Shown: positions 6,366 through 14,215 of the stretch, piece after piece | Numbering within the stretch: position 1 is the stretch's first letter | How the letters are laid out: each line of letters starts with the position of its first letter | From: Acidobacteriota bacterium | GTDB taxonomy: Bacteria > Acidobacteriota > Polarisedimenticolia > QHYA01 | Assembly (NCBI GenBank): GCA_003223995.1 | Contig: QHYA01000177.1 | Location: 1-15,247, forward strand | Length of the DNA: 15,247 nucleotides | Direction: 5' to 3' | Notes under the pieces: model-generated | Told to the model about the DNA's origin: nothing | Seen by the model: the letters and a program-made list of their open reading frames with translations, nothing else | Database searches by the model: none | Position numbers and translations under genes: made by a program

Positions 6366-6575
6366 ATGGGCAAGAGCACAGCCGAAATGCTGGCCGAGAA
6401 GGCAACCAAGCTGCAGAAGAGGCTTGCCGAGAAGGGGACCTCCCTTTCCGCCGAGAAGAGCAGGGAACTCAGAAAGCTGATCAAGCGGACACAGAGGCGG
6501 CGGCGGGCTCTTCTGTCGAGAGGGAAGAGAGAAGAGGAGCGGAAGACGAAGAAGCAGCGGAAGCCCGCAGCGTAG
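6366..6575 (+). CDS. Small lysine/arginine-rich helical protein, unknown
   Basis: I do not recognise this 69-aa protein. It is strongly basic and predicted by eye to be almost wholly helical: heptad-like AEMLAEKATKLQKRLAEKG, then SAEKSRELRKLIKRTQRRRRALL, then a charged K/R/E tail. GGAG at 6354-6357 stands eight bases before the ATG and third codon positions are GC-rich, so I think it is translated. The frame extends upstream to 6327, but the ribosome site favours 6366. Composition suggests nucleic-acid or ribosome binding, in keeping with a neighbouring RNA-modifying enzyme. That is inference only. It lies on the plus strand and converges with the membrane-protein pair beyond. Confidence 0.6.
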   Translation: MGKSTAEMLAEKATKLQKRLAEKGTSLSAEKSRELRKLIKRTQRRRRALLSRGKREEERKTKKQRKPAA

Positions 6576-6667
6576 CAGACGCACCGGTTCCCGTCTCAGA
6601 GATGTCTCGGCGTGATCGGGCTATTTGACCGAGGGCAATGCAGCAGGCTTGGATTCAGCGGAGGAGT

Positions 6668-7414
6668 TCAGAGACCCGGGATGAGATTCACAAGGTCGGG
6701 AAGCGCGTGCAGAAACTCCTCGCCAGCACCCAAATAGTAGGGCAACTGAAGCGTGAGATGCGCGGCGGACAGCGACAGGCAGAGATGGAACAGCGGGAGC
6801 CCCCAAACCCCCTCGTCCAGAAGATTGGCAGGAGACCCCGCGCCTCCCGGCCGGTCGCTTCCTTTTCGTGACTCCCGTCGCACGGTCTGAAGCAGGATGG
6901 CCACTGCCACTGCCGCCAGGGCGAGAGGCAGCACGATCGATATGAGGGGCATCGGCGCCGGGCCCTTTCCTTCGGGGAACTTCCCCTCGCTGTCGGGGGG
7001 AAAGCCCTCATAGCCCCAGATCCCGCGAGAAGCGAGTAGGTAGATTCCTGTTGACGCCAGGGCGGCAAGGGTCAGAAGGCGGCGCCGGGCGATGCTTGTT
7101 CCCGCAAGAATACCCACGGCCCCACCCGCCATCACGCCCCCTGCCGAACACAGGAGCCAGAGCCACCCAGCTTCCCGGCAGGCGTCGTCCACGGTGAGAA
7201 CCGGGGCTCCGATGAAACCGTAGTGGTAGGGCATGTCGGCCAGGCGGACCTGCAAGACCCACACGACGAAGGCGGCCGCGAGCCCCACGGCGAGGCCGGC
7301 GCCGGCGGCCCCGAAGTGGGCCTCCCCGCGATCCGCCCTCGAGGAGCGCGCCCCCGCTGGCTTCCGGCTACCCGGGGCCTGCCTGCCAGCGCGCTCGCGA
7401 GGGGCGGCCGTCAC
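6668..7414 (-). CDS. Five-helix membrane protein, unknown
   Basis: This 248-aa protein is not one I can name. After a basic N-terminus (about 1-35) there are five likely membrane segments, near 37-55, 85-105, 110-128, 157-177 and 205-230. The loop between the third and fourth is rich in Gly, Pro and charged residues. The start is a GTG at 7414-7412 that overlaps the stop of the upstream gene (GTGA), with GGAGGAG just before it, so the two are translationally coupled and very likely work together. The upstream partner looks like a GT-C glycosyltransferase, so this could be an accessory subunit or a lipid or sugar handling membrane protein; no motif proves it. The 3' end converges with the small basic gene; I saw no clear terminator in 6576-6667. 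Confidence 0.75.
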   Translation of the reverse strand: MTAAPRERAGRQAPGSRKPAGARSSRADRGEAHFGAAGAGLAVGLAAAFVVWVLQVRLADMPYHYGFIGAPVLTVDDACREAGWLWLLCSAGGVMAGGAVGILAGTSIARRRLLTLAALASTGIYLLASRGIWGYEGFPPDSEGKFPEGKGPAPMPLISIVLPLALAAVAVAILLQTVRRESRKGSDRPGGAGSPANLLDEGVWGLPLFHLCLSLSAAHLTLQLPYYLGAGEEFLHALPDLVNLIPGL

Positions 7415-9777
7415 GGCTTCTCCTCCGGCTCGCCTTTCTCCCGCTGCCTCGCTTCGCGCAGCAGGAAGTCGATGTCCGCATCGGACAGCTCGTAGAGCGC
7501 CAGGTTTTCTGTGGTCCCTTTCATGGTCGCGACCGCCGGTCTCGTTTGCCCCTCGGGCCTGACGATGAAGACAGGCCCGCTCGAGCGCCAGCGCGCGGCC
7601 TCCAAGTCGAGTTCCTCCGGGCGGATGAGCTGGACTCGCGCCGACAGCTTGCCACGCAGCTCGAGGTCCTTCAAACCCAGCCCGATCGGCCCGCTGTTGA
7701 GGATCGTCCCTTCCTTCGGAAGGGGTGCCAATGTGACCGCCGTGGCCACCTCCTCCGGATAGACCTTCTCATAATAGGTCGCGAGCCTCTCCCGAAGGTC
7801 TGCCCCGGGTCGCAGCACGTCGCGCCGGAAATAGATCAGCGTCTCCGGCGTGACAAGAGCCAGGTCGTACTTCTCCGGATGGGAGGTCACGTCCCGGAGC
7901 GCGTAGACCGGCTTGCCGAAGTAGGTGATGTCCTCGACTCTTCTCTGGATCGTGAGGTAGTAGAAGAAGACGTCCGCTTCGGCGGGCCTCGACGCCGGCT
8001 CTTCGAAGTTCCAGACGCGGTTCTGCAGCCAGCTCCCGTAGAAGCCGGCGGGATACTGTCCGGTCGCGTAGATCCACAACGGGTGGACGGGCCGCCCGGG
8101 CGGGGCGCTCACCAGGTCGAGCAGCTCCCATCCGAAAGCGAAACGTCCGGTCCCGTGCGAGCCTCCCTCGATGAACCGCCACGGGGAGGCGAACGCGCCG
8201 CTGCGCGCGGCGGCGGCCGCTTCGCCGAAGAGCATCTTCTGCTTGCGCTCCGCCAGATCGCGCGTGCCTGCCAGAAGCGTCAACGACGCCGCGCTCGCCG
8301 CGATCGCCAGCCCTGCGGCCAGACAAAAAGGAGCGCGCCAACGCTCCCGAGCGGCGTCGATCGCGGGCGCCAGGAAGGCCAGCCCCAGGACTGCGGCCGG
8401 GAGCATGTAGCGGGTGGTCGTGTCGAACAGGATGCGGGGCGAGACGAAGTAGGGAAGGAAGGCCGCCGGCAATTGCAGGGCCAGCAACAATCCGGTTGCG
8501 TCCCCATCCCCCTTCGACATCCAGGCGGCGTTGACGGTTCTCCAGACGGCGCGGCAGGCATGCCAGAGTCCGAACGGGACGACGGCCCCCCAGAAGAAGG
8601 GGCCCATTCCTCCGTCCACTCCCCCCGCGCCGACATCCCTCATGGACATCGCGAAGAGATAGAGAGGCTGCTTGATGATCGTGGCGAGCAGCGATGGGCT
8701 GGTGAGCAGCATGTCGGTCGGCGCGAGCGCCGTTTCAAAGATCTTGAGCGGACCGGGGCTCACGCCATAGGGGTAGACCGGATTGCCGAGAGCGAGAAGG
8801 TTGCGCAGGTACCAGTAAACGCACAGCGCGATGGCCGGAAGAGCGAAGAGAAGACCGATCCGCAACAGGCCCCGCGACCGCACCGGTTCGTGGCGCAGGC
8901 CCAGAAACACCAGCGGCCAGAGGGCGGTCAGCGGCAGCAGGAAATGGTACTTCGTGCCCGCGAGAAGACCGCTCGCAATCCCGCATAGAAGAAGAGCCCC
9001 TGCCGACCCTTGCCGCGCGTATCTCAGAGCTCCCCAGACAGCGGCGCCGTAGAAACCGGCGAGCGTGATGTCGGTGTAACAGGAGGTCGCCTGCTTGAGG
9101 GTGACGGGAAAGAGGAGGAACAGCAGCGCGCAGCAGAGCGAGGCGCGTCGGGAGGCGCCCAGCTCGCGAGCCAGTGCCACGACGGCTGCCGCCGCCAGCG
9201 CCGCCGTCATCGCCTGCGCCCCGTCGGTCCATCGCAGATCCCCGCGCAGGATCGTGGGCCACATGAACAGCAGGTCCGCATTCAGCGGGTAGGCGAACCA
9301 CGGGCGCAGCTCCAGCGGCAGGATCACGAAGCGGTGGCGGACGACAGCCTCGAGCACGGGGGGCAGGTGGTGGGCGAGATCGTCCACGCTGCGCGGCGGA
9401 AGGTAGGCGATCGCCGCCAGCGCCCAGATCCAGGCAGGGAGGGCGAGCGCCGCGAACGCGATCAGCTCGGGCGGGCGCAGCTCCAGGAAGCCTTCCAGGA
9501 GGCTGCGAGCATCCCTGCGGAGACCTTGCAGGAGGCGTGAGCTGGTGGCCCACACACAGGTGGCGAGCAGCGACGAGCCGAGCAAGACGCTCGCGCCGAT
9601 CAGGGCTTTCCGTGTGAGCAGCCCCGTCGCTCCAAGAAGCGTCTCGAGGGCAATGATCTGCGCGGATGCGATCGTCCCGGCGAAGAGAGCGCGAGCGGGG
9701 AACCGGTCGATCGAGACGGCGTGGGAGAGCGCCAGTCCCGACAGCACGCTGAGCAGCGTCAGCGAAAGCGTCAGCAC
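7411..9777 (-). CDS. GT-C-like polytopic membrane glycosyltransferase
   Basis: This large inner-membrane protein (788 aa from GTG 9777) has a multi-helix N-terminal part (about 1-510) and a soluble C-terminal domain (about 515-788), probably extracytoplasmic. The first large loop carries an acidic pair in RSVDDLAHHLPP (about 129-139), where GT-C enzymes place the aspartate that acts on a polyprenyl-phosphate sugar. The membrane part also has GTKYHF and WYLRNLLALGNPVYPYG, the latter common in uncharacterised GT-C/PMT-like proteins. I infer transfer of a lipid-linked sugar to a cell-surface acceptor; substrate unknown. The frame is open to an ATG at 9996, but that would overlap conserved codons of the divergent carboxyltransferase gene. 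GTG 9777 has TATAAT nine bases upstream and begins at the first membrane helix, so I prefer it. The stop overlaps the next gene's start. Confidence 0.78.
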   Translation of the reverse strand: MLTLSLTLLSVLSGLALSHAVSIDRFPARALFAGTIASAQIIALETLLGATGLLTRKALIGASVLLGSSLLATCVWATSSRLLQGLRRDARSLLEGFLELRPPELIAFAALALPAWIWALAAIAYLPPRSVDDLAHHLPPVLEAVVRHRFVILPLELRPWFAYPLNADLLFMWPTILRGDLRWTDGAQAMTAALAAAAVVALARELGASRRASLCCALLFLLFPVTLKQATSCYTDITLAGFYGAAVWGALRYARQGSAGALLLCGIASGLLAGTKYHFLLPLTALWPLVFLGLRHEPVRSRGLLRIGLLFALPAIALCVYWYLRNLLALGNPVYPYGVSPGPLKIFETALAPTDMLLTSPSLLATIIKQPLYLFAMSMRDVGAGGVDGGMGPFFWGAVVPFGLWHACRAVWRTVNAAWMSKGDGDATGLLLALQLPAAFLPYFVSPRILFDTTTRYMLPAAVLGLAFLAPAIDAARERWRAPFCLAAGLAIAASAASLTLLAGTRDLAERKQKMLFGEAAAAARSGAFASPWRFIEGGSHGTGRFAFGWELLDLVSAPPGRPVHPLWIYATGQYPAGFYGSWLQNRVWNFEEPASRPAEADVFFYYLTIQRRVEDITYFGKPVYALRDVTSHPEKYDLALVTPETLIYFRRDVLRPGADLRERLATYYEKVYPEEVATAVTLAPLPKEGTILNSGPIGLGLKDLELRGKLSARVQLIRPEELDLEAARWRSSGPVFIVRPEGQTRPAVATMKGTTENLALYELSDADIDFLLREARQREKGEPEEKP

Positions 9778-9830
9778 GAGCGGCCGATTATACCGGTTGG
9801 AAAGAAGCCGGCTCGCCCGTCGCGGAGCCG
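9778..9830 (-). promoter_or_regulatory. Divergent intergenic region with perfect TATAAT on minus strand
   Basis: On the minus strand TATAAT (9792-9787) stands nine bases before the GTG start of the membrane glycosyltransferase, so its transcript would be leaderless or nearly so. No TTGACA-like -35 is present. No clear promoter for the plus-strand carboxyltransferase operon is visible here. GGAG at 9824-9827 is too close to the ATG at 9831 to be an ordinary ribosome site. Confidence 0.5.
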
Positions 9831-11558
9831 ATGCCGCCCACGAAACGGCGCGAGCCGGCTCAGGGCCTTTTGGGCCGGCGCCGGCGGCGGCATCGCCATC
9901 TCGTACCTCATTCTCGAGTAAAAGACCGCCAACGTGAGAAACAGAGAGGCAAGCTGCTCGCCCGCGAGCGCATCGAGGCGCTGTTCGACGAGGCAACGCT
10001 CTTCCTGGAAACGGGGCTGCTAGCCGCCCACAACCGCTACGGCGGCGAGGCGCCCGCGGCCGGAGTCCTCACGGGCGTCGGGCTCGTATACGGCCGCGAG
10101 GTCGTCGTCGTCGCCAACGACGCGACGGTGAAGTCCGGGGCCTGGTGGCCGGAGTCGATCGGGAAGATCCTTCGGGCCCAGGAGATCGCGATGCGCTGCC
10201 GCGTTCCGATCGTCTATCTCGTGGACTCCGCCGGGGTGAACCTCCCCTATCAGGACGGTGTCTTCCCGGGGCAGTACGGGGCGTCGCGCATCTTCCACTA
10301 CAACGCCGTGATGCGCCGCCTGCTGCGCGTTCCGCAGATCGCCGCAGTCATGGGACAGTGCGTCGCCGGAGGGGCCTATCTGCCGGCCCTTTCGGACGTG
10401 ATCCTGATGACGCGCGGGTCATCTTTCATGGGGCTCGGAGGGCCGAAGCTGGTCTACGGCGCCCTTCGGGAGCGCGTGGACCCGGAGACCCTCGGCGGCG
10501 CGGAGATGCACACGACCATCAGCGGCGTGGCCCACTACCTCGCGGAAGACGACGCGGAGTGCATCGGCAGGATCCGCGAGATGATCGGCCGGCTCCCACC
10601 GGCCCGGAGGATGGACCTCTCCCTCGCCGATCCCGAACCTCCCGCGTTCGATCCATCGGAGATCGGGGGCTTGCTGCCGCGACGCCACCAGCAGGGCTAC
10701 GACATGTACGAGATTCTCGCAAGGCTCGTGGACGGCTCCCGCATCGATGAGTTCCAGGAAGGGTTTGCGCGAGAGCTGATCTGCGCGCACGCGCGGCTCG
10801 ACGGCATTCCCGTGGGCATCCTCGCCAATCAGAGGCTGCCAACCCGCCCGGCCGGCGACAGGACGAAGATGAACCTCGGAGGGGTCTTCTATCCCCAGAG
10901 CGCCCGGAAGGCAGCGGAGTTCATCGAACTCTGCGACCGCCGGGGTTCTCCGCTGCTTTTCGTGCAGGACGTCACCGGCTTCATGGTGGGCACCGAGGCT
11001 GAGCAGCAGTCGATCATCCGCTTCGGCGCGGACATGGTCGAAGCAATGGCGACCTGCGCCGTGCCCAAGATCGCTCTGACCGTGGGGCATGCCTCCGGAG
11101 CGGGGTACTACGCCATGGCGGGGCAGGGTTTCGATCCGGACTTCCTCTTCACCTGGCCATCGGGAAGGATGGGGGTGATGGAAGGGGAATCGGCCGTCCA
11201 GGCGCTCTTCGGCGGCGAGCTGGAGACGCTGGCCAAGGAGAAGGGGACCCTCGATCAAAAGCCGGAACTGAAGTCCCGCATAGCGAAAACGCGCGAGGAC
11301 TACGAGCGGCACCTGGATTCCCTCTTCGCCGCAGCGCGGGGATTCGTCGACGCCATCATCTTCCCCGAGGAGACCCGGCAGGTGCTGTCCCTCGCCCTCC
11401 GGACGTCGATCAACAACCCCAAACCCCATCTTGGCAACTACCAGCTCCCCGTCGAGCGGCGGGAGGAGCCCAGCCCGCAAACCGCCCCGGCACTCGCGCG
11501 GGAGTCCCTCGATCCGCGGGAGGAACGCGCCAAGCCGCGGAAAACACGCTCGCTGTGA
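9831..11558 (+). CDS. Biotin-dependent acyl-CoA carboxyltransferase subunit (MCC/GCC type)
   Basis: This is the carboxyltransferase (beta) subunit of an acyl-CoA carboxylase, moving a carboxyl group from carboxybiotin to an acyl-CoA. RGKLLARERI (39-48) opens the family domain; VVANDATVKSG follows at about 93-103. The two oxyanion loops are GQCVAGGAY (175-183) and GHASGAGYYAM (419-429). FLFTWPSGRMGVMEGESA (438-455) resembles the methylcrotonyl-/geranyl-CoA branch more than the propionyl-CoA branch. The protein has 575 aa against about 530 for relatives, owing to a charged C-terminal tail (540-575). The N-terminus is uncertain: from ATG 9831 the first 30 residues are unusually arginine-rich, and TTG 9870 is an alternative. 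No biotin carboxylase subunit gene is in the window. The stop overlaps the AtuA start (GTGA). The AtuA and hydratase neighbours suggest a branched enoyl-CoA substrate. Confidence 0.9.
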   Translation: MPPTKRREPAQGLLGRRRRRHRHLVPHSRVKDRQREKQRGKLLARERIEALFDEATLFLETGLLAAHNRYGGEAPAAGVLTGVGLVYGREVVVVANDATVKSGAWWPESIGKILRAQEIAMRCRVPIVYLVDSAGVNLPYQDGVFPGQYGASRIFHYNAVMRRLLRVPQIAAVMGQCVAGGAYLPALSDVILMTRGSSFMGLGGPKLVYGALRERVDPETLGGAEMHTTISGVAHYLAEDDAECIGRIREMIGRLPPARRMDLSLADPEPPAFDPSEIGGLLPRRHQQGYDMYEILARLVDGSRIDEFQEGFARELICAHARLDGIPVGILANQRLPTRPAGDRTKMNLGGVFYPQSARKAAEFIELCDRRGSPLLFVQDVTGFMVGTEAEQQSIIRFGADMVEAMATCAVPKIALTVGHASGAGYYAMAGQGFDPDFLFTWPSGRMGVMEGESAVQALFGGELETLAKEKGTLDQKPELKSRIAKTREDYERHLDSLFAAARGFVDAIIFPEETRQVLSLALRTSINNPKPHLGNYQLPVERREEPSPQTAPALARESLDPREERAKPRKTRSL

Positions 11559-12910
11559 TCCGCATCGCCAACGGCCAGGGCTTCTGGGGAGACTCGGTGG
11601 ACGCTCCCGGCCGGCTGGTCGAGGAAGGCCCCCTCGATTACCTCACGCTGGACTACCTGGCCGAGGTGACGATGTCGATCATGCAGAAGCTCCGCCGTCG
11701 CGACCCCGCCGCGGGGTACGCCACGGACTTCGTCGACCTCGTGAAGACCTTGCTGCCGCGACTGGTGGAGAAGAACATCCGCGTCGTGGCGAACGCCGGA
11801 GGAGTCAATCCGCAATCCTGCCGGGCAGCGCTCCGCGCGGTGGCGAGAGCGGCAGGGTTCGGCGGCTTGAAGATCGGCGTCGTTTCCGGCGATGACATCT
11901 TCGACCGCCTTGGCGAGATCCTCGACGCCGGCTGCCCGCTCGCCAACATGGAGGACGGCCGGCCTTTGTCCGAGGTCAGCGAACGGGTCTTGTCCGCCAA
12001 CGTTTACCTCTCCTCTTACCCGATCGCGGAGGCCCTTGCCGGCGGGGCGCAGATCGTCCTGACAGGCCGGTCGACCGATCCGGGGCTCGTCCTCGGCCCG
12101 ATGATCCACGAGTTCGGCTGGGAGCGGCAGGATTGGGACAGACTCGCCGGCGGAACGGTAGCGGGGCACATCGTGGAATGCGGGGCGCAATGCTCCGGGG
12201 GCAACTTCACACGGTGGTGGGAGGTCGAGGGGTGGGACCACCTCGGGTATCCGGTGGTCGAGGCCGATCCGGACGGCAGCTTCATCGTGACCAAGCACGA
12301 GGGGACCGGGGGCATGGTCACCGAAGAGACGATCGCCGAGCAGCTCGTTTACGAGATGGGGAATCCTCGCCGGTACGTCACTCCCGATGTCGTCGCCGAC
12401 TTCACGTCGGTCCATCTCGAGCGGTGCGGCCCCGACAGGGTTCGTGTCAGCGGCGCGCGAGGCGCCCCGCCGACCGACACCTACAAGGTCTCGATCTCCT
12501 ACCTGGACGGATTCAAGGCCGTCGGTCAGGTGACCATCGCCGGCCCGCACGCGATCGCGAAGGCGAGAGTCTGCGCGGAAGCGCTTTGGGGAAGGCTCCG
12601 CCGCGCCGGCTTCACCTACCAGGAGACCCTCACCGAGCTGGTTGGTCTCGATTCCTGCCACGGCACGATCCCCCAGCCCCCCTCCCACCTCAACGAGGTG
12701 GTGCTGCGGGTTGGAGTCAAGGACCGAGATCGCGCCAAGGTCGATCGCTTCGGCAAGGAGATCGCGCCCCTGGTGACCTCCGGCCCTCCCGGGGTGACGG
12801 GATTTGCCGGGGGGCGGCCGAAGGCGACCGAGGTCGTTTCCTTCTGGCCCGCCCTGATCCCCAAGGAGCTGGTGCGGACAACCGTCACCGTGGAGAAGGC
12901 CGCCGGATGA
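11555..12910 (+). CDS. atuA: AtuA-family protein, main domain (DUF1446)
   Basis: The 451-aa product matches the AtuA/DUF1446 family, named for acyclic terpene utilisation in Pseudomonas and often found beside acyl-CoA carboxylase genes. Its biochemical role is not established. The N-terminus IRIANGQGFWGDS is the usual family start, followed by DYLTLDYLAEVTMSIMQK, NAGGVNPQSC (about 80-89), LTGRSTDPGL (about 169-178), TKHEGTGGMVT (about 246-256) and YKVSISYLDGFKA. It ends at the domain boundary; the C-terminal domain that follows it within one chain in Pseudomonas AtuA is here a separate downstream gene. The GTG start overlaps the carboxyltransferase stop by four bases without a good ribosome site, implying translational coupling. 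No membrane segments or signal peptide are seen, so it is cytoplasmic. Family call is strong; function is known only by association. Confidence 0.88.
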   Translation: MIRIANGQGFWGDSVDAPGRLVEEGPLDYLTLDYLAEVTMSIMQKLRRRDPAAGYATDFVDLVKTLLPRLVEKNIRVVANAGGVNPQSCRAALRAVARAAGFGGLKIGVVSGDDIFDRLGEILDAGCPLANMEDGRPLSEVSERVLSANVYLSSYPIAEALAGGAQIVLTGRSTDPGLVLGPMIHEFGWERQDWDRLAGGTVAGHIVECGAQCSGGNFTRWWEVEGWDHLGYPVVEADPDGSFIVTKHEGTGGMVTEETIAEQLVYEMGNPRRYVTPDVVADFTSVHLERCGPDRVRVSGARGAPPTDTYKVSISYLDGFKAVGQVTIAGPHAIAKARVCAEALWGRLRRAGFTYQETLTELVGLDSCHGTIPQPPSHLNEVVLRVGVKDRDRAKVDRFGKEIAPLVTSGPPGVTGFAGGRPKATEVVSFWPALIPKELVRTTVTVEKAAG

Positions 12911-12973
12911 TGCGGTTCTCATCCGGCCGGTTTCGCGCCGGCGGGCAGCGGTTCGCCTGCGGGAGGGGGTGAA

Positions 12974-13378
12974 GTGAGGCGGGTCCCTCTCTCACGAATC
13001 GCCCACGCCCGCTCGGGCGACAAGGGGACGGGGTCCAATGTCGGGCTGATCGCAGCGGACGATCGCGGATACGAAATCCTCCTTGCGCGGGCGACCGCCG
13101 AGAAGGTGAAAGCGCATTTCGGCGGGATCGTGCGAGGAGTCGTGGAGCGCTACGAGGCGCCCAACCTTCGCGCGCTGAACTTCATCCTTCATGATTCCCT
13201 CGGAGGCGGCGGAAGCGCGAGCCTGAGGACGGACGCCCAGGGGAAGACGCACGCCCTCGCGCTGCTGATGATGGAGATCGAGATCCCTGACGATTACCAG
13301 ACCCCCTACCCCGAAGGTTCTCCTTCCAAGGGCCCTCCAGCCGAAGGACTCTCCGCGCCGCGAAGGAAGAGCAGATGA
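12974..13378 (+). CDS. AtuA C-terminal domain protein, stand-alone
   Basis: This 134-aa protein begins RRVPLSRIAHARSGDKG, a hallmark of the C-terminal domain of AtuA proteins. It continues with SNVGLIA, a short helical region and YEAPNLRALNFIL (about 57-69), then LGGGGSASLR and LMMEIEIP. The last 30 residues are a Pro/Ser/Gly-rich tail not expected in the domain. The start is a GTG with GGGAGGGGG about five bases before it, so it has its own strong ribosome site. It lies 63 bases after the main-domain gene and overlaps the hydratase start by ATGA. It presumably binds the DUF1446 protein to rebuild the AtuA unit. No frameshift is needed to explain the split: the upstream gene has its own stop and this one its own ribosome site. 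Confidence 0.82.
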   Translation: MRRVPLSRIAHARSGDKGTGSNVGLIAADDRGYEILLARATAEKVKAHFGGIVRGVVERYEAPNLRALNFILHDSLGGGGSASLRTDAQGKTHALALLMMEIEIPDDYQTPYPEGSPSKGPPAEGLSAPRRKSR

Positions 13379-14151
13379 GTTTCCGGCACATCCGCATCGA
13401 GCAAGAGGGGAGCGTCGCCACACTCACCCTCGCGCGCCCTCCAGTCAATGCCCTGGGGCGAGAGCTGGTGGAAGACCTCGCGGCCGCCTGCGACACGTTG
13501 TCCGCCGGGGCTCCTGTCCGCGCGCTGATCGTTGCCGCCGAGGGGAGGAACTTCTGCGCCGGCGCCGACCTCAAGGAGCGGCAGGGGATGAGCGGGGAGG
13601 AGGTCCGCCGCTGGGTGCCGTTCCTGAACGGTGCCTTCCAGCGGATCGCGACACTGCCGTTCCCGACCATCGCCGCGATCCAAGGTGTCGCCGCCGGAGG
13701 CGGCTTCGAGCTGGCTCTGGCCTGTGACTTTCGCGTCCTCGAGGAATCCGGGCGTGTTGGCCTGCTCGAAGTGACGCTGGGGATCATCCCGGGGGCGGGG
13801 GGCACGCAGAGGCTTCCTCGCCTGATCGGTCCCGCGCGAGCCAAGCGCTGGATCTTCGCCGCCGGCCTCCACAGTGGTCCCGAGGCGCTGATGGATGGCG
13901 CGATCGATTTTCTCGCCCCGGAAGGGGGCGCCATCGAGAGGGCCCGTGCCTTTGCCTCGGATATCGTCCAGAACGCTCCTCTCGCCATCCGCCAGGCCAA
14001 GAAGGCCATCGACGCCGGCTTCGACCTTCCGATGGAGGCCGCGCTGCAGGGGGAGATCCGCGCGTACGAGGCGATCATCCCGACCGAGGATCGCCTCGAG
14101 GCACTGGTTGCCTTCCGCGAGAAGCGTCCGCCGGTCTGGAAGGGACGCTAG
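13375..14151 (+). CDS. Enoyl-CoA hydratase / crotonase family (AUH- or AtuE-like)
   Basis: This 258-aa crotonase-fold enzyme should add water across the double bond of an enoyl-CoA in the cytoplasm. The first oxyanion segment is AGADLKE (62-68) and the second AAGGGFELALACD (106-118). Both hydratase glutamates are present, E112 and E132 (LLEVTLGIIPGAGGTQRLPR). The C-terminal pattern PLAIRQAKKAID then TEDRLEALVAFREKR is as in methylglutaconyl-CoA hydratase (AUH/LiuC) and isohexenylglutaconyl-CoA hydratase (AtuE). Next to a carboxyltransferase and AtuA, it most likely hydrates the glutaconyl-type product of the carboxylase. The ATG overlaps the previous stop (ATGA) and has GGAAGAG upstream. Simple fatty-acid enoyl-CoA hydratase remains possible. 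Family is certain, substrate inferred. Confidence 0.9.
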   Translation: MSFRHIRIEQEGSVATLTLARPPVNALGRELVEDLAAACDTLSAGAPVRALIVAAEGRNFCAGADLKERQGMSGEEVRRWVPFLNGAFQRIATLPFPTIAAIQGVAAGGGFELALACDFRVLEESGRVGLLEVTLGIIPGAGGTQRLPRLIGPARAKRWIFAAGLHSGPEALMDGAIDFLAPEGGAIERARAFASDIVQNAPLAIRQAKKAIDAGFDLPMEAALQGEIRAYEAIIPTEDRLEALVAFREKRPPVWKGR

Positions 14152-14178
14152 CTTCGCTAGCTGAATCGAGCTGAATCG
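14147..14178 (+). repeat. GCTAGC hairpin and tandem 10-bp repeat
   Basis: GCTAGC (14147-14152, containing the hydratase stop) and GCTAGC (14156-14161) can fold on each other around TTC. They run into two exact tandem copies of AGCTGAATCG (14159-14168 and 14169-14178). No T-tract follows, so termination is doubtful. It may be a small spacer duplication. Confidence 0.6.
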
Positions 14179-14215
14179 AAGATCCCGCCGACAGCAGCCC
14201 GAAAGGAAGCTTGCC

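Noticed and set aside
6576..6667. Bidirectional terminator between the converging genes
   Set aside because: Only a five-base stem (CTCGG 6606-6610 with CCGAG 6629-6633) around an 18-base loop and no T-tract was found; too weak to call.
7546..8988. 480-residue plus-strand open frame opposite the membrane glycosyltransferase
   Set aside because: Composition is Arg/Gln/Gly/Pro-rich without hydrophobic core or motifs, whereas the minus-strand frame has clear membrane helices and GT-C features.
12911..12973. Frameshift joining the two AtuA genes
   Set aside because: The first gene ends at its domain boundary with its own stop and the second has a strong ribosome site and a natural start, so a true split is simpler.
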